A DNA stretch of 64,000 nucleotides from an uncultured eubacterium 1-6 (GTDB lineage: Bacteria; Bacillota; Clostridia; Lachnospirales; Lachnospiraceae). The notes beneath the pieces were generated by a model that was given only the letters and a program-made list of their open reading frames with translations, ran no database searches and was not told where the DNA came from. The stretch spans positions 131,109-195,108 of the forward strand of contig CAIFEZ010000002.1 in assembly GCA_903789595.1 (NCBI GenBank), written 5' to 3'. Below, piece by piece: positions 42,014 to 51,060 of the stretch (position 1 is the first letter of the stretch; each line of letters starts with the position of its first letter). The position numbers and the translations under genes were made by a program.

Positions 42014-44275
42014 TCAGCCCTCTGCCGTTTTCACGATGAATGCACCGCTGCTGCTGTATACAACCTCTCCCAGAGCCTGAATCCCTTCTGTATTCACGGT
42101 TCCGTATTTCGCGTACTCTTCGCTTCCCACAAAAATATAGGATATTCCGTACTTCTCAATCAGACTCTGCACCTCCTCTGTATTGTCAGAGGTATAAATC
42201 GTCTGAATATCCGCGGAACGCCGGTTCAGATCCTCCGGATCACTCCTCCACAGCCATTCGTGGACATACCAGCCGAGCACCGTCGGGAGCCCGGTCATCG
42301 CGGATACCCTGCACGCGGTGCTGTAGCTGTCTCCGTCCGCCTCCAGAACGATCGGCTGTCCCGTGACGTTCTCATTCAGCCACCGGATTGCCGAGGCGTC
42401 ATCCGGATATGCGCTCTCCAGAAATGCCGCCGCGTCCAGACCCTGATAATTCTTATATTGAAAAATATTTCCAATGTACTGCCGCACCGATGTCGGGAAA
42501 TACCCGAGTGTCAGTCCGAGAAACGCCGCGGCGACGATTCCTGTGACGCGGCGTGCCCTCCGTCCGGATGCCAGGAAGCAGATGACCGCATACGCCATCA
42601 TCATGCCGTAAAGGATGAACGCCTGATAGGTCATCTTGAACATCGTATTTGACCGCGGGTACCCGCTGGACTCATAAATGTCCCTGACGTAGACAATTTC
42701 CGGCACGAGCACGAGACCGAAAGCGCACAGCCCGAGAATCAGCGCAAAATAATCCGGGAGCCTCTGTTTTGTGACTGTATCCTGTTTTGTATCCGTATCC
42801 TGTTTTGTATCCGTGTCCCGTTTTGTGACCGTATCCTGTTTTGTATCCGTGTCCCGTTTTGTGACCGCATCCTGTTTTATCCCCCGATTATCCCTGACCA
42901 CGGTGACAATCAGCAGGACGAATACTGCAAATGGGAATCCCCAGAGAATCAGAAGCTGATACAGCGGCGTGTGCGTCTGGCAGAATTTCACACCGGAAAC
43001 CGGCGACTGGAACTGCATCCGAAACGGAATCGAGAATACCGCTGATACCACAGCCAGAAGCGCGGTCTGATACACGGCCGTCAAAGCCCTTCTCTTCCTG
43101 CTCCCGCAGCCGCTGTGCAGCGCACGGAATAGAATACAGAAGAAAGCGACCGTGAAATAGATAGCAAAATCCCAGAAATTCGTCCACTGGAACATGCCGA
43201 TCAAAGCAGCAGCCGCAAGGAACCTCGCATCCGGGATATATTTTTTCTCCCGCCCGGTGCAGATCCAGGCATACAGAAGTGCCACCGCCGTCAGCACAAA
43301 CATGATATTGCACATGTGCGCGTGAACATCCCCGAGAATAAACGAGTAGGCGGGAAACTCGTGAATGGTCCGGTCCGCGGTATTCACCGGATTGTATCCG
43401 ATATACCGCGTTGAATCCGCAAACCAGTAATAGTCCCGGCCGTCCGGCATCGAAAGTCCCAGCGCCTTCCCGAAAATTCCATACAGCACATAGTGACCGT
43501 TTCCGGCAAGGGAAACCGCGGCCCCGCCGATCAGTCCGCCTGCGGCGGCCCATCCCCCGGCATGCGGGCGTTCCTTAAAGCGGTCCAGCACCATCTGATG
43601 CACGATGGAAAATGGAAGCACAAAGCCGAGAGCGGCAATCATCGCCCGGTAAATGTTGTATGCATAAGAAACCCCGACGCCGCACATTTTTCCAAGATAA
43701 ACGCCGAAGTACTGCCCGCCGTAATAATAGTTGATCGCATCCGTCCCGTACCAGATATCCTTTGCCGGGAGAGATGTGCTCCGGTACATCGCGGCCATAA
43801 AGCCGTAATCCATGAACTTCTCCGTTCCGCTGGCCTGCGGCCGGAAGCCGATGAGATAAGCCCAGAACAGGAAAAGTCCGAAGAACAGAACCTCCTCCGC
43901 GATCATACGATTGATATCCGGTTTTTGCTTCACCGGCCTCAGCATGAACAGAACCCAGCACGCGCCGATGAAGATCAGCGTGACAGTCAGCGCCCGATGA
44001 CCGGTAAACTGCAGAATGCCTGCAAGTCCGAGAACCCACACCGCGTAGCCGCCGACCGCGATCCCGATCACGCGGGAGAACAGCCATCCGCCGTCACAAA
44101 AGGCCGGAAACAGGATCCGGGTCAGCGGGAAAAATCCGATTCCGATGACCAGAAGCAGCAGATACCATCTGAAAAACGGAAAGAAACCGGTGCCAAGAAG
44201 CGCGCCTGCCGCCGCGATCATAAGAAAAAGAACCGCAAGAAAGCCGATTGACGAATTTTTGATCTTAGTAAACAA
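42014..44275 (-). CDS. DUF2298 (YYY-type) polytopic membrane protein
   Basis: A 753-residue protein with about twelve or more hydrophobic helices. The YYYGGQYFGVYLGK segment near residue 180 and the glycosyltransferase-like membrane layout match DUF2298/Chlor_Arch_YYY proteins, possibly lipid-linked sugar transferases. NTADRTIHEFPAYSFILGDVHAHM (near 298) is a conserved loop. A cytoplasmic-type loop holds six copies of a TKQDT[VD] hexapeptide (~residues 466-505), encoded by an 18-bp tandem repeat. The C-terminal domain (~600-753) is soluble. Immediately upstream lies a sugar nucleotidyltransferase, which supports a role in surface glycan assembly. Confidence 0.8.
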   Translation of the reverse strand: MFTKIKNSSIGFLAVLFLMIAAAGALLGTGFFPFFRWYLLLLVIGIGFFPLTRILFPAFCDGGWLFSRVIGIAVGGYAVWVLGLAGILQFTGHRALTVTLIFIGACWVLFMLRPVKQKPDINRMIAEEVLFFGLFLFWAYLIGFRPQASGTEKFMDYGFMAAMYRSTSLPAKDIWYGTDAINYYYGGQYFGVYLGKMCGVGVSYAYNIYRAMIAALGFVLPFSIVHQMVLDRFKERPHAGGWAAAGGLIGGAAVSLAGNGHYVLYGIFGKALGLSMPDGRDYYWFADSTRYIGYNPVNTADRTIHEFPAYSFILGDVHAHMCNIMFVLTAVALLYAWICTGREKKYIPDARFLAAAALIGMFQWTNFWDFAIYFTVAFFCILFRALHSGCGSRKRRALTAVYQTALLAVVSAVFSIPFRMQFQSPVSGVKFCQTHTPLYQLLILWGFPFAVFVLLIVTVVRDNRGIKQDAVTKRDTDTKQDTVTKRDTDTKQDTDTKQDTVTKQRLPDYFALILGLCAFGLVLVPEIVYVRDIYESSGYPRSNTMFKMTYQAFILYGMMMAYAVICFLASGRRARRVTGIVAAAFLGLTLGYFPTSVRQYIGNIFQYKNYQGLDAAAFLESAYPDDASAIRWLNENVTGQPIVLEADGDSYSTACRVSAMTGLPTVLGWYVHEWLWRSDPEDLNRRSADIQTIYTSDNTEEVQSLIEKYGISYIFVGSEEYAKYGTVNTEGIQALGEVVYSSSGAFIVKTAEG
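42764..42878 (-). repeat. 18-bp coding tandem repeat (VNTR) in the DUF2298 gene
   Basis: About 6.3 copies of TGTATCCGTRTCCYGTTT-like units (plus strand) encode K[QR]DT[VD]T repeats. The period is a multiple of three, so copy changes keep the frame. Confidence 0.9.
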
Positions 44276-44312
44276 TCTGTGGTCCTCCGAAAAATAATTT
44301 TCAGAAGCAGTT

Positions 44313-45260
44313 TCAGGAATGCGCTTCTCCGTCCAGAAGCTCCGGCGGATATAAGCCGTCCTCCGTCATCTTCTTCAGCGCGGCGGTCACTGCCGGCTTG
44401 TCCTCCTTGTAGGTCACGCCGTACCATTTGTCCGATGTCGTCATCACCTTCACCGCCGCCTTGTCCTCTGCGAGCAGATCCGCGACCACGGAGGGAAGGA
44501 AATACTCTCCCTTCAGCGGATTCTCCTTCAGTGTCCGGTCAAGGAATGCCGGGAAGCGCGCGAGAAGCTCATTCATAATGCTGTAGTTAAAGCCCCACAT
44601 ATTCATAGAAACCACCGTGTCGTCCGCAAGGGGCATCCAGGTCTTTCCGTCATCCTCTGTGTATTCAATGCCGGACGGATGTTTCTCGATCCGGGTGCGC
44701 TCGTGAATCCCGACCAGCTCCTCCCGGCCGTTGACCTCGCAGATTCCGCGGGAGACGTATCCGTTTTCTGTCACGGTGTTCTTCAGATGATAGCCGACCA
44801 TCGCATAGCGGTACTTTGTATCGTCGCCGTTGTGAGCGAGGTAATCGTACATCTTCCGGAAAGCGTCTCTTCCGTAGTAGTCATCCGCGTTGATCACGGC
44901 GAACGGAGAACCGTTGACCGCGAAAAAGCACGACAGCACGGCGTGGCCGGTCCCCCACGGCTTCACGCGTCCCTCCGGGACCTGATAGCCGGCGGGCAGA
45001 TCGTTCAGTCTCTGAAACGCATAGCTCACCTTCACGCTGCGGCTGATCCGGTCTCCGATCCTCTCCTTGAAGATCTGTTTATTTTCTTCCTTGATGACGA
45101 AAATAATCTCCCGGAAACCGGCCTGCACCGCGTCATAAATCGAATAATCAATGATCAGATGTCCCCTCTCATCCATGGGATCCATCTGCTTCAGCCCGCC
45201 ATACCGGCTGCCCATGCCGGCCGCCATAATGACAAGGACCGGATGATTGTTATTTTCCAT
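44313..45260 (-). CDS. Sugar-phosphate nucleotidyltransferase-like protein
   Basis: A 315-residue NTP-transferase fold. VLVIMAAGMGSRYGGLKQMDP is the nucleotide-binding loop, and FAVINADDYYGRDAFRKM has the metal-binding Asp pair; GTGHAVLSC is typical of GlmU/RmlA-like enzymes. The acceptor sugar is unknown. The C-terminal part (~220-315) has no beta-helix acyltransferase. The gene stands 37 bases upstream of the DUF2298 gene, in the same direction, so the two probably act together on a surface sugar. Confidence 0.85.
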   Translation of the reverse strand: MENNNHPVLVIMAAGMGSRYGGLKQMDPMDERGHLIIDYSIYDAVQAGFREIIFVIKEENKQIFKERIGDRISRSVKVSYAFQRLNDLPAGYQVPEGRVKPWGTGHAVLSCFFAVNGSPFAVINADDYYGRDAFRKMYDYLAHNGDDTKYRYAMVGYHLKNTVTENGYVSRGICEVNGREELVGIHERTRIEKHPSGIEYTEDDGKTWMPLADDTVVSMNMWGFNYSIMNELLARFPAFLDRTLKENPLKGEYFLPSVVADLLAEDKAAVKVMTTSDKWYGVTYKEDKPAVTAALKKMTEDGLYPPELLDGEAHS

Positions 45261-45316
45261 CTTCTCCGCCTCTCATTTTTCTATCGTATGAATTTCGCCA
45301 GCTATTAGTAAAACAC

Positions 45317-46948
45317 TCAGTTGTCTTCCTCTGTAAGCGTGTAAACCGAGCGTTTTCTCGCGTCCGCATCCGCCGCCAGATACTCATCATAGGTTGTCAC
45401 CTTGTCAATCAGCGTTCCGTCATGCCGGAATTCCATGATCCGATTTGCGGTCGTCTGCACAAACTGATGGTCATGACAGGTGAACAGCAGAACCCCCGGG
45501 AACTTGATCAGGCCGTTATTCAGCGCCTGAATCGACTCCATGTCCAGATGGTTGGTCGGCTGGTCCAGAACGAGCACATTCGCGCCCGAGATCATCATCT
45601 TCGACAGAAGACACCTGACCTTCTCTCCTCCGGACAGAACGCGCACCTTCTTGACGCCGTCATCACCCGCGAATAGCATTCTTCCGAGGAATCCGCGCAC
45701 ATAGGTGGCGTCCTTGATCTCTGAATACTGGGTCAGCCACTCCGCGATTGTCAGGTCCGAGTCAAACTCCTCCGTGTAGTCCTTCGGGAAAAATGCCTGT
45801 GATGTGGTGACGCCCCACTTGTAGTATCCCTCATCGGCCTCATCCTCGCCGGCGATGATCTTGAAGAGCTCCGTCGCCGCCTGCTCGTTGGAACCGACAA
45901 AGGCGACCTTGTCTTCTCTTCTCAAAGTGAAGGAAACATCGTCGAGTACCTTCACGCCGTCGATGGTTTTGCTGATGTTGTGAACCTCAAGAACCTCGTT
46001 TCCGATCTCGCGGTTCGGACGGAAATCGATATAAGGATATTTCCGGCTGGACGGCTTGATATCATCCAGCTGGATCTTCTCCAGAGCCTTCTTTCGCGAG
46101 GTCGCCTGCTTGGACTTGGAAGCATTCGCCGCGAATCGGGAAATAAACTCCTGCAGCTCCTTGATCTTCTCTTCCTTCTTCTTGTTTGCTTCCTTCTTCT
46201 GCTGCAGCAGCAGATTGCTGGACTCGAACCAGAAGTCATAGTTGCCCGCGTAGAGCTGAATCTTGCCGTAATCGATATCCGCGATATTTGTGCAGACCTT
46301 GTTCAGAAAATACCGGTCATGGGATACGACGATGACCGTGTTTTCGAAATTGATCAGGAACTCCTCCAGCCAGTCGATGGCATCCAGATCCAGATGGTTC
46401 GTCGGCTCATCGAGAAGCAGAATATCCGGATTGCCGAACAGAGCGCGCGCCAGAAGCACCTTTACCTTCTGCGGGCCGTCCAGCGTTCCCATCTGCGCGT
46501 AGTGCAGATCTGTCTCGATTCCGAGTCCGTTCAGCAGCTGCTCCGCGTCCGTCTCCGCGTCCCATCCGTTCATTTCTGCGAACTCCGCCTCAAGCTCACT
46601 GGCCTTGATGCCGTCTTCATCGGTGAAATCGGGCTTTGCGTAGAGCGCGTCCTTCTCCTTCATAATCTCGTAGAGTCTGCCGTTTCCCTGAATGACCGTA
46701 TCCAGAACCGGCTGATCGTCATACTTAAAATGATCCTGCTCCAGGAAAGACAGTCTCTGTCCCGGCGTGATCGTGACGTCTCCGTTCGTCGGCTCCAGCT
46801 GCCCGGAAAGAATCTTCAGAAATGTAGATTTTCCGGCGCCGTTCGCGCCGATTACACCATAACAGTTGCCCTCCGTGAACTTGATGTTCACGTTCTCGAA
46901 AAGGGCTTTCTTCCCTACCCTCAGTGTTACATTGTTCGCAGCTATCAT
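45317..46948 (-). CDS. ABC-F family ATPase with degenerate second nucleotide site
   Basis: A 543-residue soluble protein with two ABC domains, of the YbiT/YkpA-type ABC-F group that acts on ribosomes. Site 1: GANGAGKSTFL, signature-like LDGPQKVKVLLARAL, ILLLDEPTNHLDLD. A charged linker with KKKEEKIKELQEF separates the domains. Site 2: the P-loop reads VGSNEQAATELFKI, without GKS/T, the signature is LSGGEKVRCLLS, and Walker B is VLVLDQPTNHLDMES, with Gln for the catalytic Glu. Divided in this way, only the first site keeps the full P-loop and catalytic Glu. Function probably translational; resistance is not implied. Monocistronic. Confidence 0.9.
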   Translation of the reverse strand: MIAANNVTLRVGKKALFENVNIKFTEGNCYGVIGANGAGKSTFLKILSGQLEPTNGDVTITPGQRLSFLEQDHFKYDDQPVLDTVIQGNGRLYEIMKEKDALYAKPDFTDEDGIKASELEAEFAEMNGWDAETDAEQLLNGLGIETDLHYAQMGTLDGPQKVKVLLARALFGNPDILLLDEPTNHLDLDAIDWLEEFLINFENTVIVVSHDRYFLNKVCTNIADIDYGKIQLYAGNYDFWFESSNLLLQQKKEANKKKEEKIKELQEFISRFAANASKSKQATSRKKALEKIQLDDIKPSSRKYPYIDFRPNREIGNEVLEVHNISKTIDGVKVLDDVSFTLRREDKVAFVGSNEQAATELFKIIAGEDEADEGYYKWGVTTSQAFFPKDYTEEFDSDLTIAEWLTQYSEIKDATYVRGFLGRMLFAGDDGVKKVRVLSGGEKVRCLLSKMMISGANVLVLDQPTNHLDMESIQALNNGLIKFPGVLLFTCHDHQFVQTTANRIMEFRHDGTLIDKVTTYDEYLAADADARKRSVYTLTEEDN

Positions 46949-47284
46949 ATCAAATTCCTTTCTGTCGGACGATTATACCCAGCGTCAATCGCTACAAATG
47001 ATAACGTATTTCGTTCTTTTTCACAAGTCCCAATTGCTGCTCCTCTCCTGGAGCTCTTACTGTCCGGTTACTGTTCACGCGCCACTAAAGCGGCAAAGAT
47101 TTTTCAGTCCCTTTGCCAGAGCATTACTGGCTGTGAAATCCCTGCCTTTCAGATATCCCGTAACCAGCCGCTTATAAAGAAACAGAGACTCCTAATCCCG
47201 CAACGTTCCCATCCGGAATATGAAATCTCTGTCTCAATTCATTTCTGCCTCAATCAATTTCGCTCAAAATGAGCAGAAAATTTT
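46949..47284. other. Intergenic region upstream of the ABC-F gene
   Basis: A 336-base gap between the LtaS-like gene and the ABC-F gene. TATAAT lies ~25 bases upstream of the ABC-F start on the minus strand (near 46971-46976). The rest is occupied by the dispersed element at 47067-47165. Confidence 0.5.
47067..47165. repeat. Dispersed palindromic element, near-complete copy
   Basis: Begins GTTACTGTTCACGCG; left arm GGCAAAGATTTTTCAG (47092) faces the right arm CTGTGAAATCCCTGCC (47131). The end GCTTTCAGATATCCCG-like segment, 47130-47160, is the exact reverse complement of 31313-31343. The left part matches 17510-17567 read on the minus strand in about 43 of 50 bases. Confidence 0.85.
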
Positions 47285-49360
47285 TCACGAATCGCTGGTC
47301 AGCGAGAAGAACCAGTCGAGCCGGTTCCGTTTCTCCGCCAGCTCATTGTACTGCAGACATTCATACTGCCACTCATTCAACAGGTCTTCCTCGCTGCCCG
47401 AAGACCAGGTGTGCCAGTTCCCGTCCGCATCCTCATAGCCCATATGATTCAGCGCCGGTATCTTAGTCATGAGATTCTTCAGATAGTAATTGTAATCTGT
47501 CATCTGAAGCCCGGTCTGTTCCAGGAGCATGGTGCTCAGATAATTCGTGCTCGTCACCACATTCTGTTCTTCCGGGATGTCGTAGTTCGCCCAGATCAGG
47601 AACGGTGTCGCGTAATAGTGCTCCTGCTGCTCCAGATCCAGAGAATTGTAATTCGCGCCGGACACATATTCCGTGAAGGAATCCGGCATGGTCGGATAAT
47701 GATCGCCGAACATGATGATCAGCGTGGGCTCATCATAGTTCTTGAAGTAATCGATCAGATACTCCAGCGCGTCGTCGCTGAGTTTTTCCAGGGAAAGGAA
47801 CCGGCTCACGACATCGTTCTCATATCCGTCGACGGTAATGGTCTCATCGACATCATCGGCCGTATAGCCTCCGTGATTCTGCATCGTGATGTCAAACAGG
47901 AAGAACGGATTTCCGGCCTGATTCTCCTCATTGACCACCTGAATGATCTTCTTGTAATTCGACATATCGCTGATGTGGCTGTGAACATACTCGACGTCGT
48001 CGTCCTCGGTGAAGTCGTCCTGCGTGTAGAACCGGTCGAAGCCCAGCAGGCGGTACGCGGTCTCACGATTCCAGTTGCTTCCCTTATACGGATGCATGGC
48101 GGCTGTCTTGTATCCCTGTGCCTCCAGAGTAGAGACGATCGAATACTGATCGTGCGTGAAGTAGCTCACATAGGGAACCATCGCGGGGAATCTCTTCACG
48201 GAATTTCCGGTGAGGAATTCGTACTCCGTCTTTGCCGTTCCGCCTCCGGTGATGCACACCTGCGTGTGTCCCTTGATCGTGTTCTCCTCAAGCGAGTCGT
48301 AGAACGGCATCACCGGCTCATTCGTCTTCAGGTCTCCGATGTAGCTGTAATCCGCCCACGACTCATTCATGATCGCGATAATGTTCACCGGTTTTACCGA
48401 AGAAGTATCAGAAGTATCGCTTCCGTCCGAACCGCTTTCCTGACTCTTCACAGAATCTTCCGCAATCTTCTTTGTTCCGCTGACCGTGTAGCCGTCCGGC
48501 GGGCTCAGTCTCATGTATTTTGCCACACAGAAAAAGCCGACCGTGGTTCCGTACTCCGTATAGGTCTTGATCGGCGCGAACAGGTCTGTCAGAATGCCGA
48601 GGCCGCCGTTCCAGTTCACATTCAGATAGAAAAAGAACATGCCGACCATGAACACCGCGATGCCGGCGCGCATCAGTATCTTGCGGATCACACCCTTGCG
48701 GACCAGAACATAGTTCCGCATGTGAATCAAAAGGCCCAGCACGCAGAAGTACACTACAAGATCAAGCACAATTCCCCTTGTCAGCGTGTAGGTATAGGAA
48801 CCGGATACCGTGGCCGCCGTCGAGATCGAGAAGAAATCAATCAGCTGAAGCGGCTCTCCCCGGAACAGATACACAAAATAAAACGCAATGCTGATAAACG
48901 ACCAGATGGACAGGATCAGCATCAGTGAACGCTTGAGAGAGTTCAGCCAGAAAAACGCGATCAGATTCATGATCAGGATGCCTGCGATATTCAGCAGCCT
49001 GTACTTCCATTCCATCGCGACCAGTTCCGTGTTGTTGATATATTCAATGATAAAAAAGCACCAGACATCCACGGCGAGCATAATCAGAAAATGCCACGGC
49101 CAGATCTGAAGGCGGGCCTGCTTTCCCCTCTGATCCACCTTGTCCAGCGGATGCAGGACAAACGTGCAGAGCAGCGCGGAAGCCGCGACGGCGGCAGTCA
49201 GTACCGCGAATAAGATTTCGCCGGCGCGCATCTCCACCTTCACGCTGCCGATGAGCGTGCTCCGCTGCGTCATGAGGAAGATGAACACGCATGCCCAGTA
49301 GACCGCCCAGAATATTTTGTAACCGACGGACCACTGACGGCCCCGATTCTGAATTTCCAT
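47285..49360 (-). CDS. LtaS-family sulfatase-like transferase (polyglycerolphosphate synthase-like)
   Basis: A 691-residue membrane enzyme. About five helices occupy residues 12-215, followed by an external alkaline-phosphatase-fold domain: NIIAIMNESWADYSY (metal site), GGGTAKTEYEFLTGNS with the catalytic Thr, SNWNRETAYRLLGF, LFDITMQNHGGYT and LIIMFGDHYPTMP (metal-binding Asp-His). Such enzymes add glycerol phosphate to lipoteichoic acid or decorate other polymers. A Ser/Thr/Asp linker (SGSDGSDTSDTSSV) lies between the parts. Monocistronic. Confidence 0.9.
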   Translation of the reverse strand: MEIQNRGRQWSVGYKIFWAVYWACVFIFLMTQRSTLIGSVKVEMRAGEILFAVLTAAVAASALLCTFVLHPLDKVDQRGKQARLQIWPWHFLIMLAVDVWCFFIIEYINNTELVAMEWKYRLLNIAGILIMNLIAFFWLNSLKRSLMLILSIWSFISIAFYFVYLFRGEPLQLIDFFSISTAATVSGSYTYTLTRGIVLDLVVYFCVLGLLIHMRNYVLVRKGVIRKILMRAGIAVFMVGMFFFYLNVNWNGGLGILTDLFAPIKTYTEYGTTVGFFCVAKYMRLSPPDGYTVSGTKKIAEDSVKSQESGSDGSDTSDTSSVKPVNIIAIMNESWADYSYIGDLKTNEPVMPFYDSLEENTIKGHTQVCITGGGTAKTEYEFLTGNSVKRFPAMVPYVSYFTHDQYSIVSTLEAQGYKTAAMHPYKGSNWNRETAYRLLGFDRFYTQDDFTEDDDVEYVHSHISDMSNYKKIIQVVNEENQAGNPFFLFDITMQNHGGYTADDVDETITVDGYENDVVSRFLSLEKLSDDALEYLIDYFKNYDEPTLIIMFGDHYPTMPDSFTEYVSGANYNSLDLEQQEHYYATPFLIWANYDIPEEQNVVTSTNYLSTMLLEQTGLQMTDYNYYLKNLMTKIPALNHMGYEDADGNWHTWSSGSEEDLLNEWQYECLQYNELAEKRNRLDWFFSLTSDS

Positions 49361-49563
49361 TTAAAAAATACCCGCTTTCATGTCAATTTTCTCTGTCACA
49401 CACATGTGGAAACAGACCGGCAAATGCTTTCCCGTCACAAAAAATACAGCCGCTATGCAGCTGCACCGCACACCGGAATATTTTACCTTCTTTAGAATCG
49501 ATTTGCAAACCTGTTGGGGCAGAATTCACGGAATTCACAATTTCATCAAAAATTACTGCAGAC

Positions 49564-49621
49564 CGCGTGATATCTGAAAGGCACAAATTTCACAGCCTCG
49601 TCAGTTTGACGTGAACAGTAA
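49564..49621 (-). repeat. Dispersed palindromic element, short copy
   Basis: GTGATATCTGAAAGGCACAA and ATTTCACAGCC follow the same order as 31313-31343, and the end GTGAACAGTAAC is the complement of the TTACTGTTCAC terminus of other copies. Confidence 0.75.
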
Positions 49622-49722
49622 CCAAAAATCTCCCCATACCACTGATCCATCCGCAGGCCGTCAAATTCCATCAACATCTCACAAAATCAGTCATAATTTC
49701 ATAACCAAAACGTGTGGATTGC

Positions 49723-49765
49723 TTGAATGTATCTCCTCTGCGTGCTATGATATCCTTATCATAGC
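49723..49765 (+). promoter_or_regulatory. Promoter with overlapping operator for alcohol dehydrogenase 2
   Basis: TTGAAT (49723-49728) and TATGAT (49746-49751) are spaced by 17 bases. GCTATGATA-TCCT-TATCATAGC (49744-49765) is a perfect 9-base inverted repeat over the -10 box and start site, so a dimeric repressor is likely. Confidence 0.75.
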
Positions 49766-49794
49766 AGCTTAAATAATAAGGAAAGGACAGCAGC

Positions 49795-50943
49795 ATGGAA
49801 CATTTCCATATCCTCACAGATATTTATTTTGGTGAAAAATCTCTGGATCGCCTGAGCCGGATCAACAGCCGGAAGGTCTTCATTGTTACCGATCCCTTTA
49901 TCGTGAAGAGCGATGCGATCCGCAATATCGTAAAGCCTCTCTCAAAGGGCGGCATTGCCTATGAAATATTCACCGAGGTGGTTCCGGATCCTCCGATCTC
50001 AAAGGTCGTTGCCGGTGTCAAAGCTTATCTGGAGTCCGGCTGTGACACGATTATAGGCGTAGGCGGCGGATCTGCCATGGATCTCTCCAAATCCATACGC
50101 AAAATGTCGGAGAGCATGAACGGAGGAACGCATATCCGTCTGATCTGCATCCCGACCACGAGCGGTACCGGAAGCGAAGTGACCTCCTTTGCCGTTATCA
50201 GCGATCCTGATCACCAGAAGAAGATTCCGCTGGTTTCTGACGATATGTCGCCGGACGAAGCCATCCTCGACGCGGTGCTGGTGCGGAGTGTACCCGCGTC
50301 TGTGACGGCAGATACCGGAATGGATGTACTGACTCACGCGATTGAAGCCTATGTCAGCACGAAGCACAACGACTTCTCCGGCGCGCTTGCAGAAAAAGCC
50401 GTTGAGATCGTCGGCCAGTATCTCTTCCGCTCCTACTCTGACAATAACGACACACACGCCCGGGAGAAGATGCATACAGCGGCCACACTGGCGGGACTCG
50501 CCTTTAACTCTGCCTCCCTCGGCCTGAACCACGGGATGGCTCATCAGCTCGGTGCGCATTTTCATATTCCCCACGGCCGTGCCAACGCCATGCTGCTTCC
50601 GATCGTCACAGAATACAACGCCGGCGTTTCCAACCTCACAAAGAACCGGGACCTGTCCGATGATCCCGTGGTGGAGCGCTACTGCAATATCGCGACAATG
50701 CTCGGCCTCTCCAGCTTCAATCCGGTCATGACCATCCATTCCCTGTGCAACTACATGAGATACATGTCCGAGAGCATGGGCATTCCGCAGCATCTCTCCG
50801 AGATGCTGGACATCTCAAAGGAAGAATATGAGACGCATCTCGACAGCATGGCTGAGGCAGCTCTGAACGACTCCTGCACCGAAACAAACCCGAGACAGCC
50901 TCTGAAGCCGGAAGTCATTGAACTGTACCGCAAGCTCTGGTAA
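49795..50943 (+). CDS. Iron-containing alcohol dehydrogenase (PduQ/EutG-like)
   Basis: A 382-residue group III dehydrogenase. IIGVGGGSAMDLSKSIR near residue 85 is the nucleotide motif, CIPTTSGTGSEVTSFAVI near 120 is the family signature, and metal-binding His lie in DVLTHAIEAYVSTKHN, LGLNHGMAHQLGAHFHIPHGRANA. Closest in look to 1-propanol/ethanol dehydrogenases of the propanediol and ethanolamine pathways, but no microcompartment genes are adjacent, so the role is likely fermentative aldehyde reduction. AAGGAAAGG lies before the ATG. Confidence 0.92.
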   Translation: MEHFHILTDIYFGEKSLDRLSRINSRKVFIVTDPFIVKSDAIRNIVKPLSKGGIAYEIFTEVVPDPPISKVVAGVKAYLESGCDTIIGVGGGSAMDLSKSIRKMSESMNGGTHIRLICIPTTSGTGSEVTSFAVISDPDHQKKIPLVSDDMSPDEAILDAVLVRSVPASVTADTGMDVLTHAIEAYVSTKHNDFSGALAEKAVEIVGQYLFRSYSDNNDTHAREKMHTAATLAGLAFNSASLGLNHGMAHQLGAHFHIPHGRANAMLLPIVTEYNAGVSNLTKNRDLSDDPVVERYCNIATMLGLSSFNPVMTIHSLCNYMRYMSESMGIPQHLSEMLDISKEEYETHLDSMAEAALNDSCTETNPRQPLKPEVIELYRKLW

Positions 50944-51003
50944 TCCGGCATGCAGCCGATGCTGCAGGCTTCCAGCAACTCGTTATACAGAAATTCTATA
51001 AAA

Positions 51004-51052
51004 ACTGCCGCAAAAGCGGGCGGCCTCTTCCGGCACCAGCTTTTGCGGCAGT
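51004..51052. terminator. Bidirectional terminator between alcohol dehydrogenase 2 and DUF1015
   Basis: ACTGCCGCAAAAGC (51004-51017) pairs perfectly with GCTTTTGCGGCAGT (51039-51052). T-rich tracts follow on both strands, serving the two convergent genes. Confidence 0.9.
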
Positions 51053-51060
51053 CCTTTTTA

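Larger units (their letters stand above)
49361..49794. other. Divergent intergenic region with repeat copy and promoter
   Basis: A 434-base gap between the LtaS-like gene and the second iron alcohol dehydrogenase. It holds a copy of the dispersed element (49564-49621) and the promoter/operator of the dehydrogenase (49723-49765). No gene is supported. Confidence 0.55.

Noticed and set aside
49795-50943. Part of a propanediol or ethanolamine microcompartment
   Set aside because: No shell protein, cofactor or signature enzyme genes lie nearby; PduQ-like dehydrogenases also occur alone in fermentation.
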